A DNA stretch of 36,280 nucleotides, from positions 1 through 36,280 of the forward strand of contig JAAZBG010000157.1 in NCBI GenBank assembly GCA_012513915.1. Reading direction: 5' to 3'. Position 1 is the first letter of the stretch. Each line of letters opens with the position of its first letter. The stretch comes from Fibrobacter sp. (lineage in GTDB: Bacteria > Fibrobacterota > Chitinivibrionia > Chitinivibrionales > Chitinispirillaceae). Below the pieces are notes generated by a model that was not told where the DNA came from, did no database searches, and saw only the letters and a list, made by a program, of their open reading frames with translations. The position numbers were made by a program, and so were the translations under genes. Of the stretch, positions 24,714 to 32,182 are shown piece by piece.

Positions 24714-25163
24714 TTACTCCTGAAAAGCACCATTTTTCCGAGCGTCCCATTCGAACGCAATGTCCATCATTGTATCAGACATCAATCGTGGTTGCACAAT
24801 TACTTTCGGTTCAAAATAAAAGTCACCTTCATTAAGCTCAAGCATCTGGAAAATTGCATCTCTGCCAATTTCATTACGATAGAAAGCATCAACTACTTTT
24901 CCCTTAACAAAGGTAAGATACCCTTTTCTTCGGCCGGAGAATATATGAAGAATTCCATCACGACGGCCAATCTCAAGGAACTGGATTGCATCAAGAAGTG
25001 TTGTCTGTTTTAAATTGCCGGAAAAAACAAAACTTGTACTGTAATTCTGCTGTGATGCCTTTTTTTTGTTTTTTAATGTACGTACGGTCAATATGCCTGC
25101 GCTGACCAAAACACCAGCAGCAAATGCTGATATTGCTACAATTACCGGGATATCAACTGCCAT
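24714..25163 (-). CDS. Membrane-anchored DUF4388 (PATAN) protein
   Basis: This small protein (149 aa from the ATG at 25163) has one N-terminal transmembrane helix (about 5-28), a basic stretch (KNKKK) and a PATAN/DUF4388 domain from about 43. The domain shows FSGNLKQTTLLDAIQFLEIGR, LHIFSGRRKGYLTFVKGKVV and FQMLELNEGDFYFEP. This domain is usually found with receiver or GTPase-regulating proteins, as in cyanobacterial phototaxis and myxobacterial regulators, and mediates protein contacts; here it stands alone. A GTG at 25169 is an alternative start and both have AAGG-type sites. It sits 18-24 bases after spoT and shares its 3' boundary with prs. Its role is unknown. Confidence 0.82.
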   Translation of the reverse strand: MAVDIPVIVAISAFAAGVLVSAGILTVRTLKNKKKASQQNYSTSFVFSGNLKQTTLLDAIQFLEIGRRDGILHIFSGRRKGYLTFVKGKVVDAFYRNEIGRDAIFQMLELNEGDFYFEPKVIVQPRLMSDTMMDIAFEWDARKNGAFQE

Positions 25164-25187
25164 TGCCACCTTACCTTTCCGATAGTG

Positions 25188-27386
25188 TCAGGTATTGTTT
25201 TCCTGGGGGTAATTAATATAATCTTTGACACGGGTAATGTTTTCAATTCCTTTTATCCGCTGAATTTTTCTAAAAATCTGCTTAAGCTGATTGATATTGC
25301 GAATCTCTATTTTAAACATGCTGCGCGCCTGCTGATTAAGCGTCCTGATCGATCCTTCAATGACATTTGCACCGAATTCAGAGAATACTAACGATATATC
25401 GTTTAATAATCCCGGCCGATCCATTCCAATGATTTCAAGCGCAACAAAATATTTCTTCTGCTGACCATCATCCCACGACACCTCGATTTTACGGTCCTCA
25501 TCGGTTGAGAACAGCACTGAATTGGTACAGTCTGCCTTGTGCACCGAAATACCACGTCCCCGGGTAACAAATCCTATAATCGGATCACCGGGAATCGGAT
25601 TGCAGCATTTTGCAAACCGTACCATCAGATCCTCGCTGCCGCCAACCAGTACACCCTGATTTGCCTTGCCGGTGAATGAATTAACAAGGCGGGAAACAAC
25701 ATTTGCCGGTGACTTTTTTATTTTACGAACCTGAAAGAACTGCATCACCCGGCTTACAGGCATCTCTCCGCTACCGACAAGTTCATACATCCGGTCGATA
25801 TTACTTAATCCGAGAAACTGAAGAATGCCTGCGATATGATCATTAAATGGAGTCGGAGTGTGAACTTTCTTGTAGGAGTTCTGAACAATCTTTTTTCCAA
25901 GATCAATTGATTCCTGTCGCCCGGTACTTTTAAGCCAGCGATGGATTGCGCTGCGGGCTTTCAGGGTTTTTACCTCTCTGAGCCAGTCTATTGATGGCTT
26001 CTTGGAATTGAGATGAAGTATTTCAATGGTCTGACCGCTTTTAAGTGGTTTATTGATAGGTTCAATTTTTCCATCAACTTTACCGCCGATACAGTGAAGT
26101 CCCAGTGATGTATGTACCGAGAACGCAAAATCGAGGACGGTAGATCCCTTCGGTAATGATATCAGATCACCCTTTGGAGTAAATACGAAAATCTCGGCAT
26201 GAAAAAGGTCTATTTTGAAGAATTCAAAGAATTCTGTAGAATCGGTGAGATCCTTCTGCCAGTCGATAAGGTTTTTAAGCCAGACCAGCGCTTTATCGTC
26301 CCTGCTCATCTCTTTTTCGTTGCTTTTGTAAAGCCAGTGCGCAGCAATACCATCCTCGGCAACCTGATTCATCTCCCAGGAACGGATCTGCATTTCAACT
26401 ATTGTACCCTTTTCTCCAAATACTGTTGTATGGAGTGATTGATATCCGTTTTGCTTGGGGGTACTGATATAATCCTTAAACCGCTCCTGAAGCGGAGTCC
26501 ACATTGAGTGGATAATTCCAAGCACATGGTAACAGTCGCGTATTGATGAAACGATCACCCTGATCGCAAGCAGATCGTAAATATCCTCAAATGGTTTGTT
26601 ACGCTGTACCATTTTTCGGTAGATACTGTAAAAATGTTTCGGACGACCAACGATAGTGGCCTCAATCTTCTCCTCTTCCAGTTTTCTTCGCAGCGGAACT
26701 ACAAAACTGTCAATAATAGCTTCGCGTTCACCTCTGCTTGCCACAACCTTTGAAACAATGTCCTTATATTCTTCCCAGTAGAGATGCTTGAATGCAAGGT
26801 CTTCAAGTTCCCATTTGATTCTTGCCATACCGAGCCGGTGGGCCAGCGGTGCATAAATATCAAGCGTTTCAGCTGCAATTGCCTTAATTCTGTCAGGCGA
26901 TAAATACTTTAATGTTCGTAAATTGTGAAGCCTGTCGGCAAATTTGATGATAATAACCCGAAGATCTTTGGCCATTGACAAAAGCATTTTACGATAGGTT
27001 TCCGCCTGACGCTCCTGCCGTGACTTCATCTGAAACGTACGAATCTTTGTGACACCATCAACCAGAACTCCAACCTCCTCGCCGAAGGTTTCAATGATTT
27101 TTTCACGCGAGATCTGTGTATCCTCGATGACATCATGCAACAATCCGGCTGAGATTGTGACAGGGTCAAGTTTCTGCTCCGCAAGAATGAGCGCTACTGC
27201 AACCGGGTGAGCGAGAAACGGTTCCCCCGATTTACGAAGCTGATTCCTGTGCGCATTAAATGAAAAACGGAATGCTTTCTCTATAAGTTCAGTCTGGATT
27301 TTTGGATTGACTTCCTGTACTTTACGAATAAAAGTAGCAGTTGCATCATCGATAGAAGCTGTAGGTAATAAAAGTGATGGATCCAT
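25188..27386 (-). CDS. spoT: Bifunctional (p)ppGpp synthetase/hydrolase (RelA/SpoT family)
   Basis: This 732-aa protein (from the ATG at 27386) makes and degrades the alarmone (p)ppGpp. The HD hydrolase domain has FLAHPVAVA and LLHDVIEDT, intact and so probably active. The synthetase domain has GRPKHFYSIYRKM, YDLLAIRVIV and YISTPKQNGYQSLHT. A TGS domain (VFTPKGDLISLPKGSTVLDF), a Cys-containing region (RFAKCCNPIPGD) and a C-terminal ACT domain (IIGMDRPGLLNDIS) follow. The length is usual for Rel enzymes. A TTG at 27431 lies in frame upstream; neither start has a clear ribosome site, and ATG was preferred. It is the first gene of the spoT-PATAN-prs operon. Confidence 0.95.
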   Translation of the reverse strand: MDPSLLLPTASIDDATATFIRKVQEVNPKIQTELIEKAFRFSFNAHRNQLRKSGEPFLAHPVAVALILAEQKLDPVTISAGLLHDVIEDTQISREKIIETFGEEVGVLVDGVTKIRTFQMKSRQERQAETYRKMLLSMAKDLRVIIIKFADRLHNLRTLKYLSPDRIKAIAAETLDIYAPLAHRLGMARIKWELEDLAFKHLYWEEYKDIVSKVVASRGEREAIIDSFVVPLRRKLEEEKIEATIVGRPKHFYSIYRKMVQRNKPFEDIYDLLAIRVIVSSIRDCYHVLGIIHSMWTPLQERFKDYISTPKQNGYQSLHTTVFGEKGTIVEMQIRSWEMNQVAEDGIAAHWLYKSNEKEMSRDDKALVWLKNLIDWQKDLTDSTEFFEFFKIDLFHAEIFVFTPKGDLISLPKGSTVLDFAFSVHTSLGLHCIGGKVDGKIEPINKPLKSGQTIEILHLNSKKPSIDWLREVKTLKARSAIHRWLKSTGRQESIDLGKKIVQNSYKKVHTPTPFNDHIAGILQFLGLSNIDRMYELVGSGEMPVSRVMQFFQVRKIKKSPANVVSRLVNSFTGKANQGVLVGGSEDLMVRFAKCCNPIPGDPIIGFVTRGRGISVHKADCTNSVLFSTDEDRKIEVSWDDGQQKKYFVALEIIGMDRPGLLNDISLVFSEFGANVIEGSIRTLNQQARSMFKIEIRNINQLKQIFRKIQRIKGIENITRVKDYINYPQENNT

Positions 27387-27565
27387 ATATACAGAATATA
27401 TACAATTACGCAGAGTTTGGAAAGTGGGCAATAGATCTATACCAACTATAGTAACAAGTTCAGACCAATTAATTCTGGAATATCTTGTATTGATAAATTA
27501 CAACGAGAATAACAATAACGAATTCTACTTGCTCCTGGATTCTAAACTCTGACTTCTTCTGCCTG

Positions 27566-27955
27566 TCATTCCGTACCTGTCAGAGGATCTGTGGAATTCA
27601 GATTTCTCGTCGATGAACTCGTACAGTGCAATGTATATGTTGAGTCGTTTACCGTTGAAGAGTAGAGCATATTGATTTTAGTATCTTTATCCTCGAAGAT
27701 AAATGTGCCGGCAGCCGCATCGCCATCGACCGTACCACTATACCCAAACGGAATTGTGTACGTTGTACTGTACTCATAAGTACCATTCGGAATACCGGTA
27801 ATGGTTTTTGTTCCTGACGGCGGGATTGCATGTATTTCCGCTCTGAAATTTAAATAAATGCTTCCACCGGCAAGATTGGTGATTTCAACTTCGTTTTTAC
27901 TTGCACAACCGATACATAACAGTGCTGCTGCAGCAATTAAAGCATATCTGATCAT
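27566..27955 (-). CDS. Small putative lipoprotein
   Basis: This 129-aa protein starts with a lipoprotein-like signal peptide (MIRYALIAAAALLCIGC), with the likely lipidated Cys at 17. The mature part is polar and beta-rich (AGGSIYLNFRAEIHAIPPSG, GTYEYSTTYTIPFGYSG) and resembles small Ig-like or transthyretin-like envelope modules, but I do not recognise a family. AAAGGA precedes the ATG. It lies downstream of the TIGR02147/lipoprotein pair on the same strand, separated by about 187 bases with a hairpin, and may be a separate transcript. Function unknown. Confidence 0.78.
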   Translation of the reverse strand: MIRYALIAAAALLCIGCASKNEVEITNLAGGSIYLNFRAEIHAIPPSGTKTITGIPNGTYEYSTTYTIPFGYSGTVDGDAAAGTFIFEDKDTKINMLYSSTVNDSTYTLHCTSSSTRNLNSTDPLTGTE

Positions 27956-28089
27956 AATACATCCTTTCAGGTATGGTCACAAAAAAAATTATAGCGTTGC
28001 GGCAATTGAAATGCAATGTTAAAATCGTATCATGAAACAGGAATGTACGGAGAAAGGTAGTACTGATGAACGGGTTTGGCCGGTATGAT

Positions 28090-28115
28090 GTCTGCAATGC
28101 TTTACTATTGCAGAC
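28090..28115. other. Stem-loop between lipoprotein genes
   Basis: GTCTGCAAT (28090-28098) pairs perfectly with ATTGCAGAC (28107-28115) across an eight-base loop. It lies 28 bases beyond the stop of the 271-aa lipoprotein gene on the - strand. There is no T run, so it is at best a Rho-assisted terminator or an RNA stabiliser. Confidence 0.5.
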
Positions 28116-28142
28116 GTACACGCTGGATGTTGGATCAGCTGT

Positions 28143-28958
28143 TCATGGTGCTTTTTTAATCTTGACCTGTTTGACTTTCAGCCGCCCTGACTTGATGATG
28201 TTCTCGTTGATTTTCCTGGGTATCTCGGCACAAACACCTTCGGTTATCTTACCGTTAAGGACAAATGTACCGTTTGAATCAAACGGTGACGGCTGACTGG
28301 ATATACAGTTGCCAATGTTGATATTTGAAAGCCACTTTGATGCATCAAGGACGACTTTTATGTCAGTACTGTCGGTTCCACTTATGTATACCTGTGAATT
28401 GTGGTCGTAGTTGACTGTTACATTGAGTGAAAGGTCAAACCGGAACGGATAGTCAATGTTTTGATGACGAAATGTACCACTTAAAAAAATCGAATTCTTA
28501 TTGGGCTTGTTTTCAATAACAATGCGCACTCCGGTGTAATTCGCGTCGGGAAGAAGGACAAATCCCAACAGGGAATCCGATATGCCCGTCAGAGTATTAA
28601 ATGTAAATGGCCCTTCAAGAACGACACTTTCATTGTCAATACGTAAAGGCGGAATCAGTGTCATGGCATCGGGTTTATCCTCCGGATTATAGATAAAATG
28701 GATTCGCTTTACAATGATAAACGATGATGTTACATTGAAAAATGTATTGATGCTGTCAGGTATGATAATGTCAGTGACATCAGTAGCTTTACCTAATGAT
28801 ATAGCCGGTGTGGTATCCTGTGCAATTATGGCAAAAGTCGTCTTGCCGGGATTACCGGTACCCGCACCACCTGCAATTGACGATGTCCCGCAGCTGATGC
28901 AGAGTGTCAGGCTGGCACACAGAAGTAACAAACTAAAAGTGTTAATTCTTTTTGTCAC
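28143..28958 (-). CDS. Putative lipoprotein coupled to the TIGR02147 regulator
   Basis: This 271-aa protein has a lipoprotein signal peptide ending LCISC (Cys23), followed by a Gly-rich linker (GGAGTGNPGK) like those in many Fibrobacterota lipoproteins. The mature region is beta-rich (FIIVKRIHFIYNPED, VVLEGPFTFNTL, GVRIVIENKPN, FRFDLSLNVTVNYD) and has the look of an outer-surface adhesin or sensor domain; I do not recognise a named family. The start is a GTG with AAGGA eight bases upstream. The gene overlaps the end of the regulator gene by 17 bases, so the two are surely one operon with coupled translation. The substrate or ligand is unknown. Confidence 0.8.
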   Translation of the reverse strand: MTKRINTFSLLLLCASLTLCISCGTSSIAGGAGTGNPGKTTFAIIAQDTTPAISLGKATDVTDIIIPDSINTFFNVTSSFIIVKRIHFIYNPEDKPDAMTLIPPLRIDNESVVLEGPFTFNTLTGISDSLLGFVLLPDANYTGVRIVIENKPNKNSIFLSGTFRHQNIDYPFRFDLSLNVTVNYDHNSQVYISGTDSTDIKVVLDASKWLSNINIGNCISSQPSPFDSNGTFVLNGKITEGVCAEIPRKINENIIKSGRLKVKQVKIKKAP

Positions 28959-29793
28959 AGTTATCGTCCTTTGACATAGGGAACATTTGAATGTTAACCT
29001 GCATCACCTGCTCTACATCATGCATCTCATTGGCAAAAGAAAGCAGATCACTCCAGAATGTCTCAATCATGCTTTTAAGTTCAGGTACCTTTGATTTCGG
29101 AAGGCCCAGTGTAACAGCACGGACATCACGCTGCTGTGCGCTAAATCGTGACAATGATTCTTTACCAAGCTCTATAGTATTGATATGATAATTTATTGCA
29201 GCAACAGAAAGCACCTCTGACGGCGTACTGATTGTGCGGTTGGTTTGTTTCCAGTGGTTGTTGCTTTCATCATAGGTGATAAGGCCAAGGGTTTGAAGCA
29301 GTGTAATACTCTTTTTCACTTGTGCAAGTGTCACTGACGGAACAATCCGGTCAGCAATCCACTGGGGGTCATTGTTGTAATCTTTACAGGTGACAAGTTC
29401 ACGGATGACCGGTATGTACCAGTGTGAGACAAAATCATACTGCTCCTTCTGGAGCTCTACCGCATGGTTCTGACCGCGAATCTGTAAAATCCGCCGGAAA
29501 TACTTGTTTTTTTCTTCATGGGTTTTCGCATGGTCAAACGCTACGATTGTTTCGAGATACTCTTCCTCTTTTGCACCAAGTTTTAATGATCTGGCCAGTG
29601 TGGAAAGTGCATGTGCACTGATGTTGAGTTTCCGGTCTCTGATATATTGGAAAAAATTTGGAGATGTTGAACCGGCCATACGGGAGAATGAACGGTATGA
29701 AAATGATGGCTTCGAAGCCTTGAGGTCATCATAGAGTGCGCTGAAATACTGCCGGTAATCAATAAATAGAAAAACTGATATCATAGTATGCAC
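28942..29793 (-). CDS. TIGR02147-family regulator
   Basis: This 283-aa protein belongs to the TIGR02147 family seen mostly in Fibrobacter and relatives, often in many paralogues. The N-terminal DYRQYFSALYDDLKASKPSF, then SYRSFSRMAG, is the family hallmark and resembles an HTH-type DNA-binding region. A helical middle and a C-terminal GLPKSKVPELKSMIETFWSD follow. The start is the GTG at 29793, with AGGA at 29804-29801 (spacing 7); an ATG lies nine bases further on. The gene overlaps a lipoprotein gene by 17 bases. Directly upstream is a highly structured element whose end contains this AGGA, so expression may be controlled at translation. Regulation of the paired lipoprotein is inference. Confidence 0.87.
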   Translation of the reverse strand: MHTMISVFLFIDYRQYFSALYDDLKASKPSFSYRSFSRMAGSTSPNFFQYIRDRKLNISAHALSTLARSLKLGAKEEEYLETIVAFDHAKTHEEKNKYFRRILQIRGQNHAVELQKEQYDFVSHWYIPVIRELVTCKDYNNDPQWIADRIVPSVTLAQVKKSITLLQTLGLITYDESNNHWKQTNRTISTPSEVLSVAAINYHINTIELGKESLSRFSAQQRDVRAVTLGLPKSKVPELKSMIETFWSDLLSFANEMHDVEQVMQVNIQMFPMSKDDNCDKKN

Positions 29794-29800
29794 TTTATAA

Positions 29801-29965
29801 TCCTAAATGGCGCAGTTGGCGTGAATGCAGAACCGTAAGATATTGAGATGATAAGCCTTGAAAACCTCGCAGGCTTTATCGAAGGGTGATAAGGTCAAGA
29901 GGTTTGAAACGCTTAGCGCTCAATAGGTTACGATTCTGCGCCGCGATCAACTGCGCCTTTTAGGA
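29801..29965 (-). promoter_or_regulatory. Structured 165-bp element, possible leader RNA of the TIGR02147 gene
   Basis: Three nested pairings are visible. P1 is 29801-29818 with 29948-29965 (17 of 18). P2 is 29827-29838 with 29928-29939 (12 pairs, one G-U). P3 is 29841-29847 with 29919-29925. Inside, AAACCTC (29862-29868) can pair with GAGGTTT (29899-29905), and 29876-29880 with 29888-29892. Another helix, 29850-29858 with 29871-29880, excludes the latter and would turn the former into a pseudoknot. On the - strand the element ends at the AGGA ribosome site of the regulator gene, which P1 pairs with TCCT at 29965-29962. Flanking TAA on both sides also fits a MITE with a 3-bp target duplication. 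Confidence 0.7.
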
Positions 29966-30129
29966 TAATGGTTAAAACCTGAGAAATCTCCTCATATTAA
30001 TATACTAACAAAATTACGATAAATTTATAAAAACTTTATAAAGTGTAATATTATTGTACAGTATATACTTGTTAATACACTGATATATAATCATATAAAA
30101 TATTAAAAAATATTTATATAAAATTATTT

Positions 30130-30158
30130 TTGTACAATAAACTAAATTGGATTATATT
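30130..30158 (+). promoter_or_regulatory. Possible sigma-70-type promoter of the VWA operon
   Basis: TTGTAC (30130-30135) and TATATT (30153-30158) are 17 bases apart in a very AT-rich region (30000-30166). A start of transcription near 30165 would favour the ATG at 30215 over the ATG at 30167. A 12-base palindrome, ACTTTATAAAGT (30033-30044), lies about 90 bases upstream; a similar TATAAAGTG occurs at the TIGR02147 start. Confidence 0.35.
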
Positions 30159-30214
30159 ATCCAGTAATGCAGAACGTTTTGGTTTTGTCACCTTTTTTAT
30201 GGCGTATAGATAAT

Positions 30215-32182
30215 ATGTATAACCTTCGAATACTAATTGCACTTCTGATAGCGTGCACATTACCATTGTCCGCTGAAGTCTGTGAGCTTGTTATTAATAC
30301 CTGCCCGGAAAATCTTGATGGTCAGACAATCGAAGTGTCCGATAAGGTTGTTGCGATTCAACCCCGGATACGTGCCTGCAATGCAAGCAATATTATTGAG
30401 GGAGTCATTCAGGATAAAAACCCGCCATCAATTGTTTTTGTCATAGATCATTCATACAGTATGATGGGACTTGGTAATACCTACCCGGGCAATGATCCGT
30501 TCGGGGCACGGTTCAAAGTCGCGTCTGATCTTACTGATTCAGTGTATGCGAATTTTCCCGATGCGGAAGTCGGAGTGGTGATATTCAGGGAGGTGCTCTA
30601 TCTCGATCACCGTAATAACCCTTTGTTTACACAACTTGAAGGCAAGGGGGATCAATCCTACCTTCCGCTCGTCGGACTTGATAAAAAGGTAAAAGGAAAT
30701 AAAACCGGTATTCAGGCTATCAAGGAACTGTTACGTATCGATACGCTCAAACGGTATAACCAGAAAAACCGGCTTGATGTCGTCTGTTCGGATCTTCTTT
30801 ACAAACCAGAGTTTGCAACTGTCGGAAATACCAATATCAATAATGCATTTGATGCTGCACTACAGGCAATGAGCCTGGCTGTAAATCCCAAAAACAGACA
30901 GTTTATCATTTTCCTTTCTGATGGCGAACCACATCCGTTAGGTGATAATTCACAGCATGGCGGGAAGGATCCGTTCAACTTCCAGCAGGGTACCAATACA
31001 CCAACGACGTTTACCGTTTATCTTCATAATACTGCAACCACACCACCTCAGAGTCTTGTTGACATGACTGATAATATTGCTAACAATATGTACTCGCAAT
31101 CAAATAAGGTCAGTGATATATGGGTAATGAAAAGTGATTATCAAACACTTCTGGCGTTGTCAATGAATCATGTTTTAGGAACAATTCTTACCGTAATATC
31201 AGGTGAACCGAAGACTATGGTCATGAATAACAAGACATCAAGCCTATATACCAATGATGAATTTATTTTTTCAGATAATTTCCCCATACAGGATGGTGAT
31301 TCACGGTTTCAGATTAAAATAACCTATCAATTAGTCAATAAAGTCAACGGACAGGTCAAGGATACAACTACACAAACCACGCTTACTGTGGTAAAAAAGC
31401 AGAATGCACTTCCGGTTGATGGCATTGAGATGGTATGTAATACCGGCTCCCGTATTGAATTCTATTATAATGGAACACGGGTAACGAATATAACCAATGA
31501 GATGAAAACGATAGAGGTCAGGGTGTATCCGGGAGCCTATCAAATCAGGCCTCCTGCAAAAGTAACTATTACAAACTCAAATAGTACACCGCTTGATGTG
31601 GTTGTGCTGGATTGTAAAGAGGGGTCAGGATACTGGTCCGGGAAATTTGATCGTGAAGTAAACGACAAAGCCTTGAATGACAGAAGTCTTCAGCATAAAA
31701 ATCCTGATAATATTTCTGCGGTATTTAAAAATCCACTTATCGCCTTTGACAGATGCAGTACAACGGTTCCCTTTACTATGACAACAATTTCATCAAAGGG
31801 GACAGGATATATACCGGTAGCGATTAACAATCCACTGTCAGCAGAATCGAAAATCCCTGATGGTATAAAAACAGAATTTGTAAAAGCAAAGCTCGAGAAT
31901 AACATCAGGGAAAACTCGATGATTCTCGCGGTTGTTCCTGAAGGTACTACCGGTATATCAGGAAATATCAGTGGTACGGTGACTGTTTATGATGTTGTCA
32001 AAAATATTGTTGTTGATAATAAGGAAATGATTCCTGTCGGCGGTCGTCTCTATTTTTTCTGGGATGGAACAAATGCTCATGGCCGCAAGGTCGGCACCGG
32101 GACCTATATGGCACTGTTTTCAATGACCGGTGCTGATGGTAAAAAACAGATTAAATCACTTCGTATTGGTGTAAAACGGTAA
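30215..32182 (+). CDS. Exported von Willebrand factor A domain protein with FlgD-like C-terminal domain
   Basis: This 655-aa protein has a Sec signal peptide (MYNLRILIALLIACTLPLSA). A VWA domain at about 70-330 has a complete MIDAS: Asp78, Ser80 and Ser82 in DHSYS, a Thr in GNTNINNAFDAAL, and FLSDGEPHP. Ig-like regions follow. The last 60 or so residues (RLYFFWDGTNAHGRKVGTGTY) match the FlgD-like Ig module seen at the C-terminus of many secreted proteins. The upstream ATG at 30167 would hide the signal peptide and sits at the likely transcription start, so I chose 30215; neither start has a clear ribosome site. Its stop overlaps the start of the barrel-TPR gene (TAATG), which indicates coupled translation and a shared complex at the envelope. 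Confidence 0.85.
   Translation: MYNLRILIALLIACTLPLSAEVCELVINTCPENLDGQTIEVSDKVVAIQPRIRACNASNIIEGVIQDKNPPSIVFVIDHSYSMMGLGNTYPGNDPFGARFKVASDLTDSVYANFPDAEVGVVIFREVLYLDHRNNPLFTQLEGKGDQSYLPLVGLDKKVKGNKTGIQAIKELLRIDTLKRYNQKNRLDVVCSDLLYKPEFATVGNTNINNAFDAALQAMSLAVNPKNRQFIIFLSDGEPHPLGDNSQHGGKDPFNFQQGTNTPTTFTVYLHNTATTPPQSLVDMTDNIANNMYSQSNKVSDIWVMKSDYQTLLALSMNHVLGTILTVISGEPKTMVMNNKTSSLYTNDEFIFSDNFPIQDGDSRFQIKITYQLVNKVNGQVKDTTTQTTLTVVKKQNALPVDGIEMVCNTGSRIEFYYNGTRVTNITNEMKTIEVRVYPGAYQIRPPAKVTITNSNSTPLDVVVLDCKEGSGYWSGKFDREVNDKALNDRSLQHKNPDNISAVFKNPLIAFDRCSTTVPFTMTTISSKGTGYIPVAINNPLSAESKIPDGIKTEFVKAKLENNIRENSMILAVVPEGTTGISGNISGTVTVYDVVKNIVVDNKEMIPVGGRLYFFWDGTNAHGRKVGTGTYMALFSMTGADGKKQIKSLRIGVKR

Noticed and set aside
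29801..29965. tRNA-like or attachment-site reading of the structured element
   Set aside because: No acceptor stem, anticodon loop or CCA arrangement is visible, and no integrase gene is nearby.
30167..30214. Upstream ATG of the VWA gene
   Set aside because: It lies at the predicted transcription start and would place 16 polar and hydrophobic residues before a normal signal peptide.
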